Source: Allomuricauda sp. M10
Lineage (GTDB): Bacteria > Bacteroidota > Bacteroidia > Flavobacteriales > Flavobacteriaceae
NCBI RefSeq assembly: GCF_020782875.1
Contig: NZ_JAJGBN010000006.1
Coordinates: forward strand, 186,001-250,000
Reading direction: 5' to 3'
Length of the DNA: 64,000 nt
The notes beneath the pieces are model-generated. The model saw nothing but the letters and a program-made list of their open reading frames with translations, was not told where the DNA came from and did no database searches. This document shows, one piece after another, positions 1 to 6,170 of the stretch (positions are counted from its first letter, which is position 1; the number at the start of each line of letters is the position of its first letter). The position numbers and the translations under genes are program-made.

Positions 1-126
1 TCCAATCTATCCGATACTTTTGTAAAAGATGTCAACGAACATGTTAGCCTTCATCAACAAGTGATCGTTAAGGTGTTGGATGTGGATGTCCCTAGAAAAC
101 GGATTCAGTTGGCGCTGCACAAATAA
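1..126 (+). CDS. tex: Tex transcription accessory protein, C-terminal end (partial)
   Basis: Only the last 41 codons are in the window; the gene begins before base 1. The reading frame is open from base 1 to a TAA at 124-126. The residues match the end of an S1 RNA-binding OB-fold: a serine/aspartate-rich strand, then VIVKVLDVD and PRKRIQLALHK, the usual last strands of the S1 domain that closes Tex/YhgF proteins. Tex is a cytoplasmic nucleic-acid-binding protein linked to transcription. With so little sequence, another S1-domain protein such as a polynucleotide phosphorylase relative is possible, but the ending on the final S1 strand and the wording of this tail favour Tex. Confidence 0.7.
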   Translation, partial: SNLSDTFVKDVNEHVSLHQQVIVKVLDVDVPRKRIQLALHK

Positions 127-134
127 CTTTTTAC

Positions 135-1036
135 ATGCTCAAGATTGCCTATCACCCCATCTATAAACATCATTTACCGGATGGGCATCGGTTTCCCATG
201 GCGAAATATGAGCTGTTGCCCCAACAATTGCTCCATGAAGGTACTTGTGGTCCAGAGCATTTTTATGAGCCTTCCATACCTGATGATGAGCACATTTTAG
301 CCGTTCATGATGAAGGGTATTACAGCGATTTGTTGAATCTGGAGATTCCTCCGAAAGAGGCTAGAAAAATTGGTTTTCCCTTGAGTAAGGAACTCGTTTT
401 GCGGGAACGTATCATTGCCGATGGCACCATAAAGGATGCGAATTTGCCTTGGAACATGGTATCGCCATGAACATCGCCGGGGGAACGCATCACGCCTATT
501 CCAATCGTGGGGAAGCCTTTTGCATGCTGAACGATCAAGCCATCGGCGCCCGATACTTGCAGCGTAACAAACAGATTAACAATATCTTGATCGTAGATTT
601 GGACGTACACCAAGGAAATGGAACTGCCGAAATTTTTCAGACCGACCGTTCTGTTTTTACTTTTTCCATGCATGGGAAAGGCAATTATCCTTTTAAAAAG
701 GAAGTTTCCGATTTGGACATTGCTTTGGAGAAGGGCACTACGGACCAGGAGTATCTTTCTATCCTAAAAAATACCCTCCCATCGTTGTTGGAAAAGGTAC
801 GTCCCGAATTCATCTTTTACCTCTGTGGGGTAGATGTTTTGGAAACGGACAAACTAGGCACCCTATCCCTTACTTTGGAAGGGTGCAAGGAACGGGACCG
901 CTTTGTATTGCAAACCTGCCACGATGCCAACATTCCTGTACAGTGTAGTATGGGTGGCGGGTATTCCCCAGAAATCAAGATTATTGTTGAAGCCCATGCG
1001 AACACCTTTCGATTGGCACAGGATATTTATGCGTAA
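135..1036 (+). pseudogene. Histone deacetylase family protein, broken by a one-base frameshift
   Basis: Two consecutive frames together give one complete HDAC/AcuC-type deacetylase (arginase-like fold, Zn-dependent amide hydrolase). The first part (135-470) starts MLKIAYHPIYKHHLPDGHRF, the typical N-terminus. It runs out of frame and stops at TGA 468-470. The second frame picks up just before, at GGTHHA (active-site His pair, about 485-500), and carries DLDVHQGNGT (Zn-binding Asp/His) and the C-terminal GGGYS. The switch lies around 438-446, in GCGAATTTGCC. One missing A there would restore a continuous protein of about 300 residues with the family's usual AxFALEHGIAMNIAGGTHH run. It is either a real recent pseudogene, a sequencing error in a short homopolymer, or a programmed slip. 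All other active-site motifs are intact, so any loss is recent. Confidence 0.8.
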
Positions 1037-1066
1037 TTTTGCGGATTATCCAAATTTTCAACCTTC

Positions 1067-1900
1067 ATGAAAATACTGAACTACCTATTTCTCCTGATTA
1101 TTGTTGCACCTGTGATGGGTCAAGTAGACGAAAAAGAAAAAAATCTTTGGAACGATTTCACCTATGACATCGGGAATGTTTTTGGTGGCGTGGGGTATGC
1201 TTATTCCCGACCCTTTCATTGGCAAGGTAACGATTGGGCCAATTTTGGATACTTGACAGGAGGCACCCTTTTATTGGCAACAGTGGATGAAGAGGTAAAT
1301 CATTGGAAAAATGGATTTAGACAAGATATTCCTGATTTTGTAATCGATTATGGTCATGAATACGGTAGCCCTGAGAACAATTATATGCTTACGGGTGGCG
1401 TATATCTAGCAGGATTGTTCACCAAAAACGAAAAGTTAAGACGCACCGGGGTCCTGTTGATTTCCTCTGCCACTGCAGGTGGTTTTCTTCAACAAGTAAG
1501 CAAACGGATCATTGGGAGGGCCAGACCCAAAAGTGGGGAAAGCTCGGATACTTTTGACCCCTTCCACTTGAACCGCGTCTACAATTATGATTCCTTTCCT
1601 TCGGGTCACGCCATGCTGGCCTTCAGTAATGCGTATGCCATTGCAAAGCAATTCCGAAGTCCTTGGGTAAAGGCCGGAATTTATACCGTTGGGTTGATTC
1701 CCGGTTTTGTTCGGGTGGTGGACGACTTCCATTGGTTTTCCGATGTGGCCTTCAGTACGGTACTGAGTATTTTCATTGTGGAATCCATTGACCGGTATTT
1801 GGATTCGAAATATGATGAAAAGTATAACCACAATAGTAAAGAGGTAAGCTGGAATCTGTCCTTCGGACCCAATACGATGGGTGTGTCCCTTCGATTTTAA
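1067..1900 (+). CDS. PAP2 family phosphatase, secreted or membrane-linked
   Basis: A 277-residue protein with an N-terminal signal peptide (hydrophobic residues 3-17, then VMGQ). It contains the three-part phosphatidic acid phosphatase signature: KRIIGRARP at about 146-154, PSGHA with the catalytic His at about 178-182, and RVVDDFHWFSDV near 218-229. PAP2 enzymes remove phosphate from lipid phosphates such as phosphatidate or undecaprenyl pyrophosphate on the periplasmic side of the membrane. Several hydrophobic stretches between the motifs would form membrane helices. The natural substrate cannot be told from sequence. It starts 30 bp after the broken HDAC gene and could share its transcript. 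Confidence 0.88.
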   Translation: MKILNYLFLLIIVAPVMGQVDEKEKNLWNDFTYDIGNVFGGVGYAYSRPFHWQGNDWANFGYLTGGTLLLATVDEEVNHWKNGFRQDIPDFVIDYGHEYGSPENNYMLTGGVYLAGLFTKNEKLRRTGVLLISSATAGGFLQQVSKRIIGRARPKSGESSDTFDPFHLNRVYNYDSFPSGHAMLAFSNAYAIAKQFRSPWVKAGIYTVGLIPGFVRVVDDFHWFSDVAFSTVLSIFIVESIDRYLDSKYDEKYNHNSKEVSWNLSFGPNTMGVSLRF

Positions 1901-1953
1901 TTGAATCTAAACGTCATTGTGTTAATTATTTATTTAGATTGAATTAAAATAAT

Positions 1954-1961
1954 TATTTTTG
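1954..1961 (+). promoter_or_regulatory. Bacteroidota -7 box (TATTTTTG)
   Basis: TATTTTTG fits the TAnnTTTG -7 element of the Bacteroidota housekeeping sigma factor. It lies 18 bp before the ATG at 1980 of the small Cys/Lys-rich gene. No clear -33 TTG is found at the usual spacing, so this is tentative. It overlaps the alternative TTG start (1959), which argues for the ATG start. Confidence 0.4.
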
Positions 1962-1979
1962 CCTTCTCTGTTCCAAGTG

Positions 1980-2144
1980 ATGGGTAAAAAGAAGAAGGAA
2001 AAAAAGAAACTCAAAAAAGCATTGCTGAAGAATTTGTCCAACCAAGGCAAATTGAAATCCAAATGCTGTGAGAAATTCAAAAAAGGGGAGAACAAACGTT
2101 GCTCCAAATGCCCTTGTTTCGACCTTTTGAAGAAAGTGGCCTAG
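1980..2144 (+). CDS. Small basic, cysteine-rich conserved-type protein
   Basis: A 54-residue protein counted from ATG 1980; an in-frame TTG at 1959 would add seven residues but overlaps a likely promoter box. The N-terminal half is almost all lysine, glutamate and leucine (MGKKKKEKKKLKKALLK). The C-terminal half has five cysteines in a CC..C..C.C arrangement (KCCEKFKKGENKRCSKCPC) that could bind a metal ion. It is probably cytoplasmic, since there is no signal peptide. The composition (dense Lys, ordered Cys) is far from random frame usage and looks like short proteins I recall from other flavobacteria. The function is unknown; nucleic-acid or zinc binding is only a guess. Confidence 0.65.
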   Translation: MGKKKKEKKKLKKALLKNLSNQGKLKSKCCEKFKKGENKRCSKCPCFDLLKKVA

Positions 2145-2246
2145 TCCCAACCTCTCCTCCAAAACTCCTATTCCATCCCTTTTCCTGGCTGTCTCATTTC
2201 CCAAGCTCCCGATTATGTTCTATTTTAGGGACAAATTAAAACCATC

Positions 2247-3806
2247 ATGTTACGGAAAACCTCTCTACTCATCACACTGCTGTTGGCCAACAGCGTATTT
2301 CTTTTGGCCCAGGAACAAGATCCTGTCGTTCAGGCCATCTTAAAGGAAGCCAATGAAAACTCACAACTCGAAACCCTAGGTCACGAGTTGATGGACGGCA
2401 TCGGACCCCGATTGGTCGGAACCCCACAAATGAAAAAGGCCCATGATTGGGCCGTTGCCAAATATGCTGGCTGGGGTATTTCCGCCAAAAATGAACAATG
2501 GGGCGAATGGAAAGGTTGGGAACGCGGCATTTCACATATCGATATGGTATACCCAAGGGTACAAAGCCTGCAAGGGACCCAATTGGCATGGAGCCCTGCC
2601 ACCCCTAAAAAAGGGACCACTGCCGAATTGGTAGTTTTACCTATGGTAAAGGATTCCATGGAATTTGTAAAATGGTTGCCCACAGTTAAGGGCAAAATGG
2701 TCATGGTCTCCAAATTGGAACCTACCGGAAGACCAGATTACAACTGGGAAGAATTTGCCACCGAAAAGTCGTTCGAAAAAATGAAACAGGAGCGCGACGA
2801 AATGGACAAGGCATGGAACGCCAATATGAAGAGCATGGGGTATAACTCCAGAACCCTGCCTGAAGCCTTGGAAGCTGCCGGCGCGGTTGGAATCATTGCT
2901 TCTTATTGGTCCAAAGGATTTGGGGTGAACAAAATCTTCAGTGCCCGTACCAAAAAAATCCCTACTGTGGATTTGGAATTGGAAGATTATGGCATGCTAT
3001 ACCGTTTGGTGGAATCTGGACAAAAACCACAGATCCACGTGGTGGCCGAGTCCAAAGATTTGGGGGTATCGCCTACCTTCAACACCATTGCAGAAATTAA
3101 AGGTTCCGAAAAACCGGATGAATATGTTATCCTGTCCGCCCATTTCGATTCTTGGGATGGAGGTACCGGAGCTACCGATAACGGAACCGGAACCTTGGTG
3201 ATGATGGAAGCCATGCGCATCTTGAAAAAAGCCTATCCCAACCCAAAACGAACCATTTTGGTGGGACACTGGGGCAGTGAGGAACAAGGACTGAACGGAT
3301 CTAGGGCCTATGTTGAGGACCACCCTGAGATTGTTGCAGGAGTACAGGCTGTTTTCAATCAGGATAATGGTACCGGTAGGGTGGTACGCATCACTGGCGG
3401 TGGATTTTTGAATGCCTATGACTATTTGGGCAAATGGTTGCATGCTGTTCCAAAGGAAATCACCGATGAAATTGAAACTTCGTTCCCGGGTACGCCCGCA
3501 AGAGGGGGTTCGGATTATGCATCGTTTCAAGCTGCTGGTGCACCTGCATTCAGTTTAAGTTCTCTGAACTGGTCGTATTGGAACTATACCTGGCACACCA
3601 ACAGGGATACCTATGACAAGATCATTTTTGATGATGTGCGTAACAATGCCATCCTTACGGCAATCTTGGCCTATATGGCCAGTGAGTATCCCGAGAAAAC
3701 GGATCGTGCCAAAGCAATTTTGCCTTTGGACGACAGTACTGGGGAACCGGCTGAATGGCCATCTCCCCGCTCACCGGAACGCAAAGGTGGTTTGGAAGAC
3801 AACTAA
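2247..3806 (+). CDS. Secreted M28 family zinc aminopeptidase
   Basis: A 519-residue protein with a clear signal peptide (MLRKTSLLITLLLANSVFLLAQ). A PA-type insert covers roughly residues 120-280, followed by the M28 catalytic domain. The co-catalytic zinc ligands are visible in order: AHFDSWD (His/Asp), TDNGTG (bridging Asp), SEEQG (catalytic Glu then zinc Glu), NQDNG (Asp) and WHTNRDT (last His). M28 enzymes of this type are exported aminopeptidases or dipeptidases that free N-terminal residues from peptides, here probably for nutrient use in the periplasm. The gene stands alone, and a strong bidirectional terminator follows 12 bp after the stop. Confidence 0.9.
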   Translation: MLRKTSLLITLLLANSVFLLAQEQDPVVQAILKEANENSQLETLGHELMDGIGPRLVGTPQMKKAHDWAVAKYAGWGISAKNEQWGEWKGWERGISHIDMVYPRVQSLQGTQLAWSPATPKKGTTAELVVLPMVKDSMEFVKWLPTVKGKMVMVSKLEPTGRPDYNWEEFATEKSFEKMKQERDEMDKAWNANMKSMGYNSRTLPEALEAAGAVGIIASYWSKGFGVNKIFSARTKKIPTVDLELEDYGMLYRLVESGQKPQIHVVAESKDLGVSPTFNTIAEIKGSEKPDEYVILSAHFDSWDGGTGATDNGTGTLVMMEAMRILKKAYPNPKRTILVGHWGSEEQGLNGSRAYVEDHPEIVAGVQAVFNQDNGTGRVVRITGGGFLNAYDYLGKWLHAVPKEITDEIETSFPGTPARGGSDYASFQAAGAPAFSLSSLNWSYWNYTWHTNRDTYDKIIFDDVRNNAILTAILAYMASEYPEKTDRAKAILPLDDSTGEPAEWPSPRSPERKGGLEDN

Positions 3807-3817
3807 CGAGATAAAAT

Positions 3818-3848
3818 AAAAACGCCCCGAATTTTTCGGGGCGTTTTT
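3818..3848 (+). terminator. Bidirectional rho-independent terminator
   Basis: A 14-bp stem (AAAAACGCCCCGAA at 3818-3831, paired with TTCGGGGCGTTTTT at 3835-3848) with a 3-base loop and T-tracts on both strands. It sits between the convergent M28 peptidase gene (+) and the small secreted protein gene (-), and can end both transcripts. Confidence 0.92.
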
Positions 3849-3865
3849 GTATTGACTAACTAAAT

Positions 3866-4300
3866 CTAAAAAATGCTAATTCCAACTCGTGGTGAGGATA
3901 CCCTAACCCCGGTACCCACATACGTTCTTCTGGGATAATTATAATCATAATAGGTATAATAGAAATGGGCATGACCGTAATACTCCCTGCTGTGATGGCA
4001 ATGATCATCACAATGTTGGGCATGCTCGGCATAAGCATCCTGTTTTCCTTTCATATAGGCTTTATAGGCTTCCTTGTCCCGTTTTCTTAAATCCTTTTCA
4101 TATCGTTTTTGATCTTTCCAGAAATCCTTTTCATCTTCGTCATTATTGCTGGCCAAAGATTGTTCATAAACAGCATCTTCTTTGGCGCGCTGCTCGTAAT
4201 ACGAAATTTTATCCTGTTCCTTTTCTTGGTTTTCTTGGGCAGAGACCGATGCTGAGATAAACAAGGCCAACATTGCGGTGATTGTTCCTATATATTTCAT
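3866..4300 (-). CDS. Small secreted hypothetical protein, charged and His/Tyr-rich
   Basis: A 144-residue protein of unknown function. I take the ATG at 4300 because it gives a proper signal peptide (MKYIGTITAMLALFISASVSAQ); a start 16 codons upstream would bury this. The mature part opens with a highly charged, helical stretch of Glu, Lys and Asp (about residues 23-85). It continues into a histidine-rich segment (EHAQHCDDHCHHSREYYGHAH, two Cys, eight His) and a tyrosine-rich tail ending VGISIF. The His/Cys cluster could bind a metal. Because the ORF has a signal peptide, a dense and consistent composition, and its own terminators on either side, I consider it real. Confidence 0.7.
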   Translation of the reverse strand: MKYIGTITAMLALFISASVSAQENQEKEQDKISYYEQRAKEDAVYEQSLASNNDEDEKDFWKDQKRYEKDLRKRDKEAYKAYMKGKQDAYAEHAQHCDDHCHHSREYYGHAHFYYTYYDYNYPRRTYVGTGVRVSSPRVGISIF

Positions 4301-4441
4301 AGCTTCAAATTTTAGGGTTCTTATTTTATGTACGGAAGAACCGTTCATTTGGTTTTATAACAACTGAAAAATGATTTACCCTAATTAGAACTTGAAGAGA
4401 AGCGTTATGCACACCAAATATCTTAAACACCCAATTCTCGA

Positions 4442-4466
4442 CTGCCTACCCGTTCGGCAGGCGGGC
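4442..4466. repeat. Short GC-rich inverted repeat (CTGCC...GGCAG)
   Basis: CTGCC at 4442-4446 faces GGCAG at 4456-4460, followed by GCGGGC, in an otherwise AT-rich gap between the secreted hypothetical and ssb. Similar CTGCC/GGCAG-type palindromes are scattered in many flavobacterial intergenic regions. There are no T-tracts, so it is not a terminator. Confidence 0.35.
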
Positions 4467-4500
4467 GCTCGAATGGACAGAACAATATATCTCCAATGAT

Positions 4501-4524
4501 AAAAGCCACCGATTGGTGGCTTTT
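4501..4524 (-). terminator. Rho-independent terminator of ssb
   Basis: A perfect 10-bp stem (AAAAGCCACC / GGTGGCTTTT) around a GATT loop. It lies 21 bp beyond the ssb stop on the minus strand, with a run of T on that strand. Confidence 0.88.
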
Positions 4525-4545
4525 GAGTAAGTAATACTATAAAAT

Positions 4546-4878
4546 TTATTTACCGAGCATCAAAAGTTCGTTGCATTTGATTTCGGTGATAAAGCGCTTT
4601 TCGCCCTCCTTGGTCTCATAGGCACGGGACATTAATTTGCCCTCGATCATCACCTCTTTTCCCTTAGCGAGATAATTTTCTGCGATTTCTGCAATCTTGC
4701 CCCAGGCCACGATGTTGTGCCATTGGGTGTCCGTAACCTTTTCGCCTTCGGCATTTTTAAAAGTTTCGTTTGTGGCCAAGGAGAATTTGGCCAGTTTGTT
4801 GCCATTTTCAAGGGTTACCATTTCTGGGTCATTGCCCAAGTGTCCGATCAACTGTACTTTGTTTTTAAGTGAATTCAT
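4546..4878 (-). CDS. ssb: Single-stranded DNA-binding protein (short form)
   Basis: A 110-residue single OB-fold protein. MNSLKNKVQLIGHLGNDPE is the usual SSB N-terminus, so I choose the ATG at 4878 over one ten codons upstream. WHNIVAWGKIAEIAENYLAKG and IEGKLMSRAYE are the classic SSB core strands carrying DNA-contacting aromatic residues. The protein ends right after the OB-fold, without the flexible linker and acidic DDDIPF-type tail that recruits partner enzymes. It is therefore probably an accessory SSB (repair, uptake or mobile-element origin) rather than the replication-essential copy. It is flanked by its own -7 box and terminator, so likely monocistronic. Confidence 0.92.
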   Translation of the reverse strand: MNSLKNKVQLIGHLGNDPEMVTLENGNKLAKFSLATNETFKNAEGEKVTDTQWHNIVAWGKIAEIAENYLAKGKEVMIEGKLMSRAYETKEGEKRFITEIKCNELLMLGK

Positions 4879-4936
4879 AATGTAAGATTTTAGCGTTAAA
4901 CAGTTCATGCCATCGAATTGTCATCATTCGACAGGG

Positions 4937-4944
4937 CAAACTTA
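4937..4944 (-). promoter_or_regulatory. -7 box (TAAGTTTG) upstream of ssb
   Basis: CAAACTTA on the plus strand reads TAAGTTTG on the minus strand, a full match to TAnnTTTG, 59 bp before the ssb ATG. No well-placed -33 TTG is visible. Confidence 0.4.
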
Positions 4945-5406
4945 GCTAGCCGCCAAAATCCCATTCGGTTTGAAAATATTTGCTTTCGTTTGTAAACGGA
5001 TGTAAATGTTTATAGTTCCCCTATATTTGGCACCCTTTTAAATCTGTTCCTTGAATTCTGACCATGGTGATAATCATCAGGGCGCGATGACAAGTTTTAG
5101 ATTTCTTGTCGCTTAGCTATTTTGAAATGACAAAGAAAATCAAGGTCATTCTGAGCGAATCGAAGAATCCAATTCGAAACGACAAATTGTTGTTGTTTTC
5201 TATGGGTACCCTGAGCGGAGTCGAAGGGTTACATTGCATTCAATTACTGTCATCTTAAATGATTGGACACGAATGGCACAAATTATCCCAAATATTCTTA
5301 TGTCATTTTAAGCGAATCGAAGAATCCAATTATGGTAAAACCTTTTGCACTTGAACTTAAGTTTGTTCTTGTGTTTTCAGAATGAATCTGGTTTGGTTCA
5401 ATATTG
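4945..5406. repeat. Gene-poor gap with three degenerate intergenic repeat copies
   Basis: About 460 bp with no convincing gene on either strand. It contains three copies of one motif: GTCATTCTGAGCGAATCGAAG (5145-5165), a more diverged CCCTGAGCGGAGTCGAAGG (5209-5227), and GTCATTTTAAGCGAATCGAAG (5302-5322). These are half-elements of the family seen complete at 6071-6161. The stretch looks like a landing zone for these small repeats rather than decayed coding sequence. Confidence 0.6.
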
Positions 5407-6039
5407 CTAAACTTTCACCACCGAGTCCTCCACAATCGCAAAAACCTCGTCCTTTTTAGAAGGTTTCAGGGTATGGGTTCCCGTAAATTCCCCGAAAGCC
5501 GGCAAGACCATCTGGTGCTCTGATTTGAAAAAACAGGGTAGCCTCAAATGCTGCCTACCAAAGCCTTGTAGTTTAACGGCAGGGTGGATGTGTCCGCAAA
5601 AGGTGAACAATCCGTCACGTTCTTCAGGGTGATGGGTCAATAAAAAATCGTCCAAAATGAGTTCTGGAAAGATTTTAACGTCCAGTTTTTTAAATTTTTC
5701 AGGGGCGATGATGTCGTGGTTGCCAGAAACCAAAATAATTTCCGCAGGTGTTTTGGCCACCCAATTTTCAAAAAGCTCCCATTCCTTGTTCAATGACGAA
5801 TGGAAGAGGTCGCCCAAAAAGCAGATTTGAAAGGGCTGAAAATCCCCCACGATCTTATCCAACAACACAAAATTTTGATGGATGGCCTTTCGGGGAACTG
5901 CCGCACCGAACTTTCGGAAATGGGACACTTTGCCCAAATGCACATCACTGATCAGCAACAGGGATTTCTCTTCCCAAAAGAGACCACCTAAAGGGTGGAG
6001 GGTGAAGTTTTGGTTTTTTATTTGGATGATGTGACTCAC
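5407..6039 (-). CDS. pdeM: Ligase-associated DNA damage response endonuclease/phosphoesterase PdeM
   Basis: A 210-residue calcineurin-like metallophosphoesterase. Metal-binding motifs appear in order: LLISDVHLGK (Asp-x-His), GDLFHS, SGNHD and THHPE/CGHIHP. This matches the compact PdeM family, which is encoded with a DNA ligase, a Lhr-like helicase and an exonuclease in a conserved repair cluster. Here only the helicase is next to it, upstream on the same strand. The 131-bp gap between them holds an inverted-repeat element (6071-6161). The start MSHIIQIKNQNF fits the family length. It is cytoplasmic and probably cleaves or trims damaged nucleic acid; the true substrate is not known from sequence. 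Confidence 0.85.
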   Translation of the reverse strand: MSHIIQIKNQNFTLHPLGGLFWEEKSLLLISDVHLGKVSHFRKFGAAVPRKAIHQNFVLLDKIVGDFQPFQICFLGDLFHSSLNKEWELFENWVAKTPAEIILVSGNHDIIAPEKFKKLDVKIFPELILDDFLLTHHPEERDGLFTFCGHIHPAVKLQGFGRQHLRLPCFFKSEHQMVLPAFGEFTGTHTLKPSKKDEVFAIVEDSVVKV

Positions 6040-6055
6040 AGATGATATGTTGTTA

Positions 6056-6063
6056 CAAATTTA
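6056..6063 (-). promoter_or_regulatory. -7 box (TAAATTTG) of pdeM
   Basis: CAAATTTA on the plus strand gives TAAATTTG on the minus strand, a full TAnnTTTG match 16 bp before the pdeM start codon. It suggests that pdeM has its own promoter rather than depending on the helicase transcript. Confidence 0.45.
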
Positions 6064-6070
6064 ATGGTAT

Positions 6071-6161
6071 TGTCATTTCGAACCGAGCGAAGCAAATGTG
6101 AGAAATCTGATATTGGTTGAGATTTCTCAATTGTCATTATACTCCTCATTTCGAAATGACA
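6071..6161. repeat. 91-bp nested inverted-repeat element (MITE/REP-like)
   Basis: Perfect 12-bp outer ends (TGTCATTTCGAA at 6071-6082 and TTCGAAATGACA at 6150-6161) enclose a perfect inner pair (TGAGAAATCT at 6099-6108 and AGATTTCTCA at 6120-6129). Relatives occur at 22331-22433 and 24265-24344, and half copies at 5145-5331. It contains no ORF. It sits between the helicase and pdeM. Confidence 0.75.
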
Positions 6162-6170
6162 TGCTCCTAT

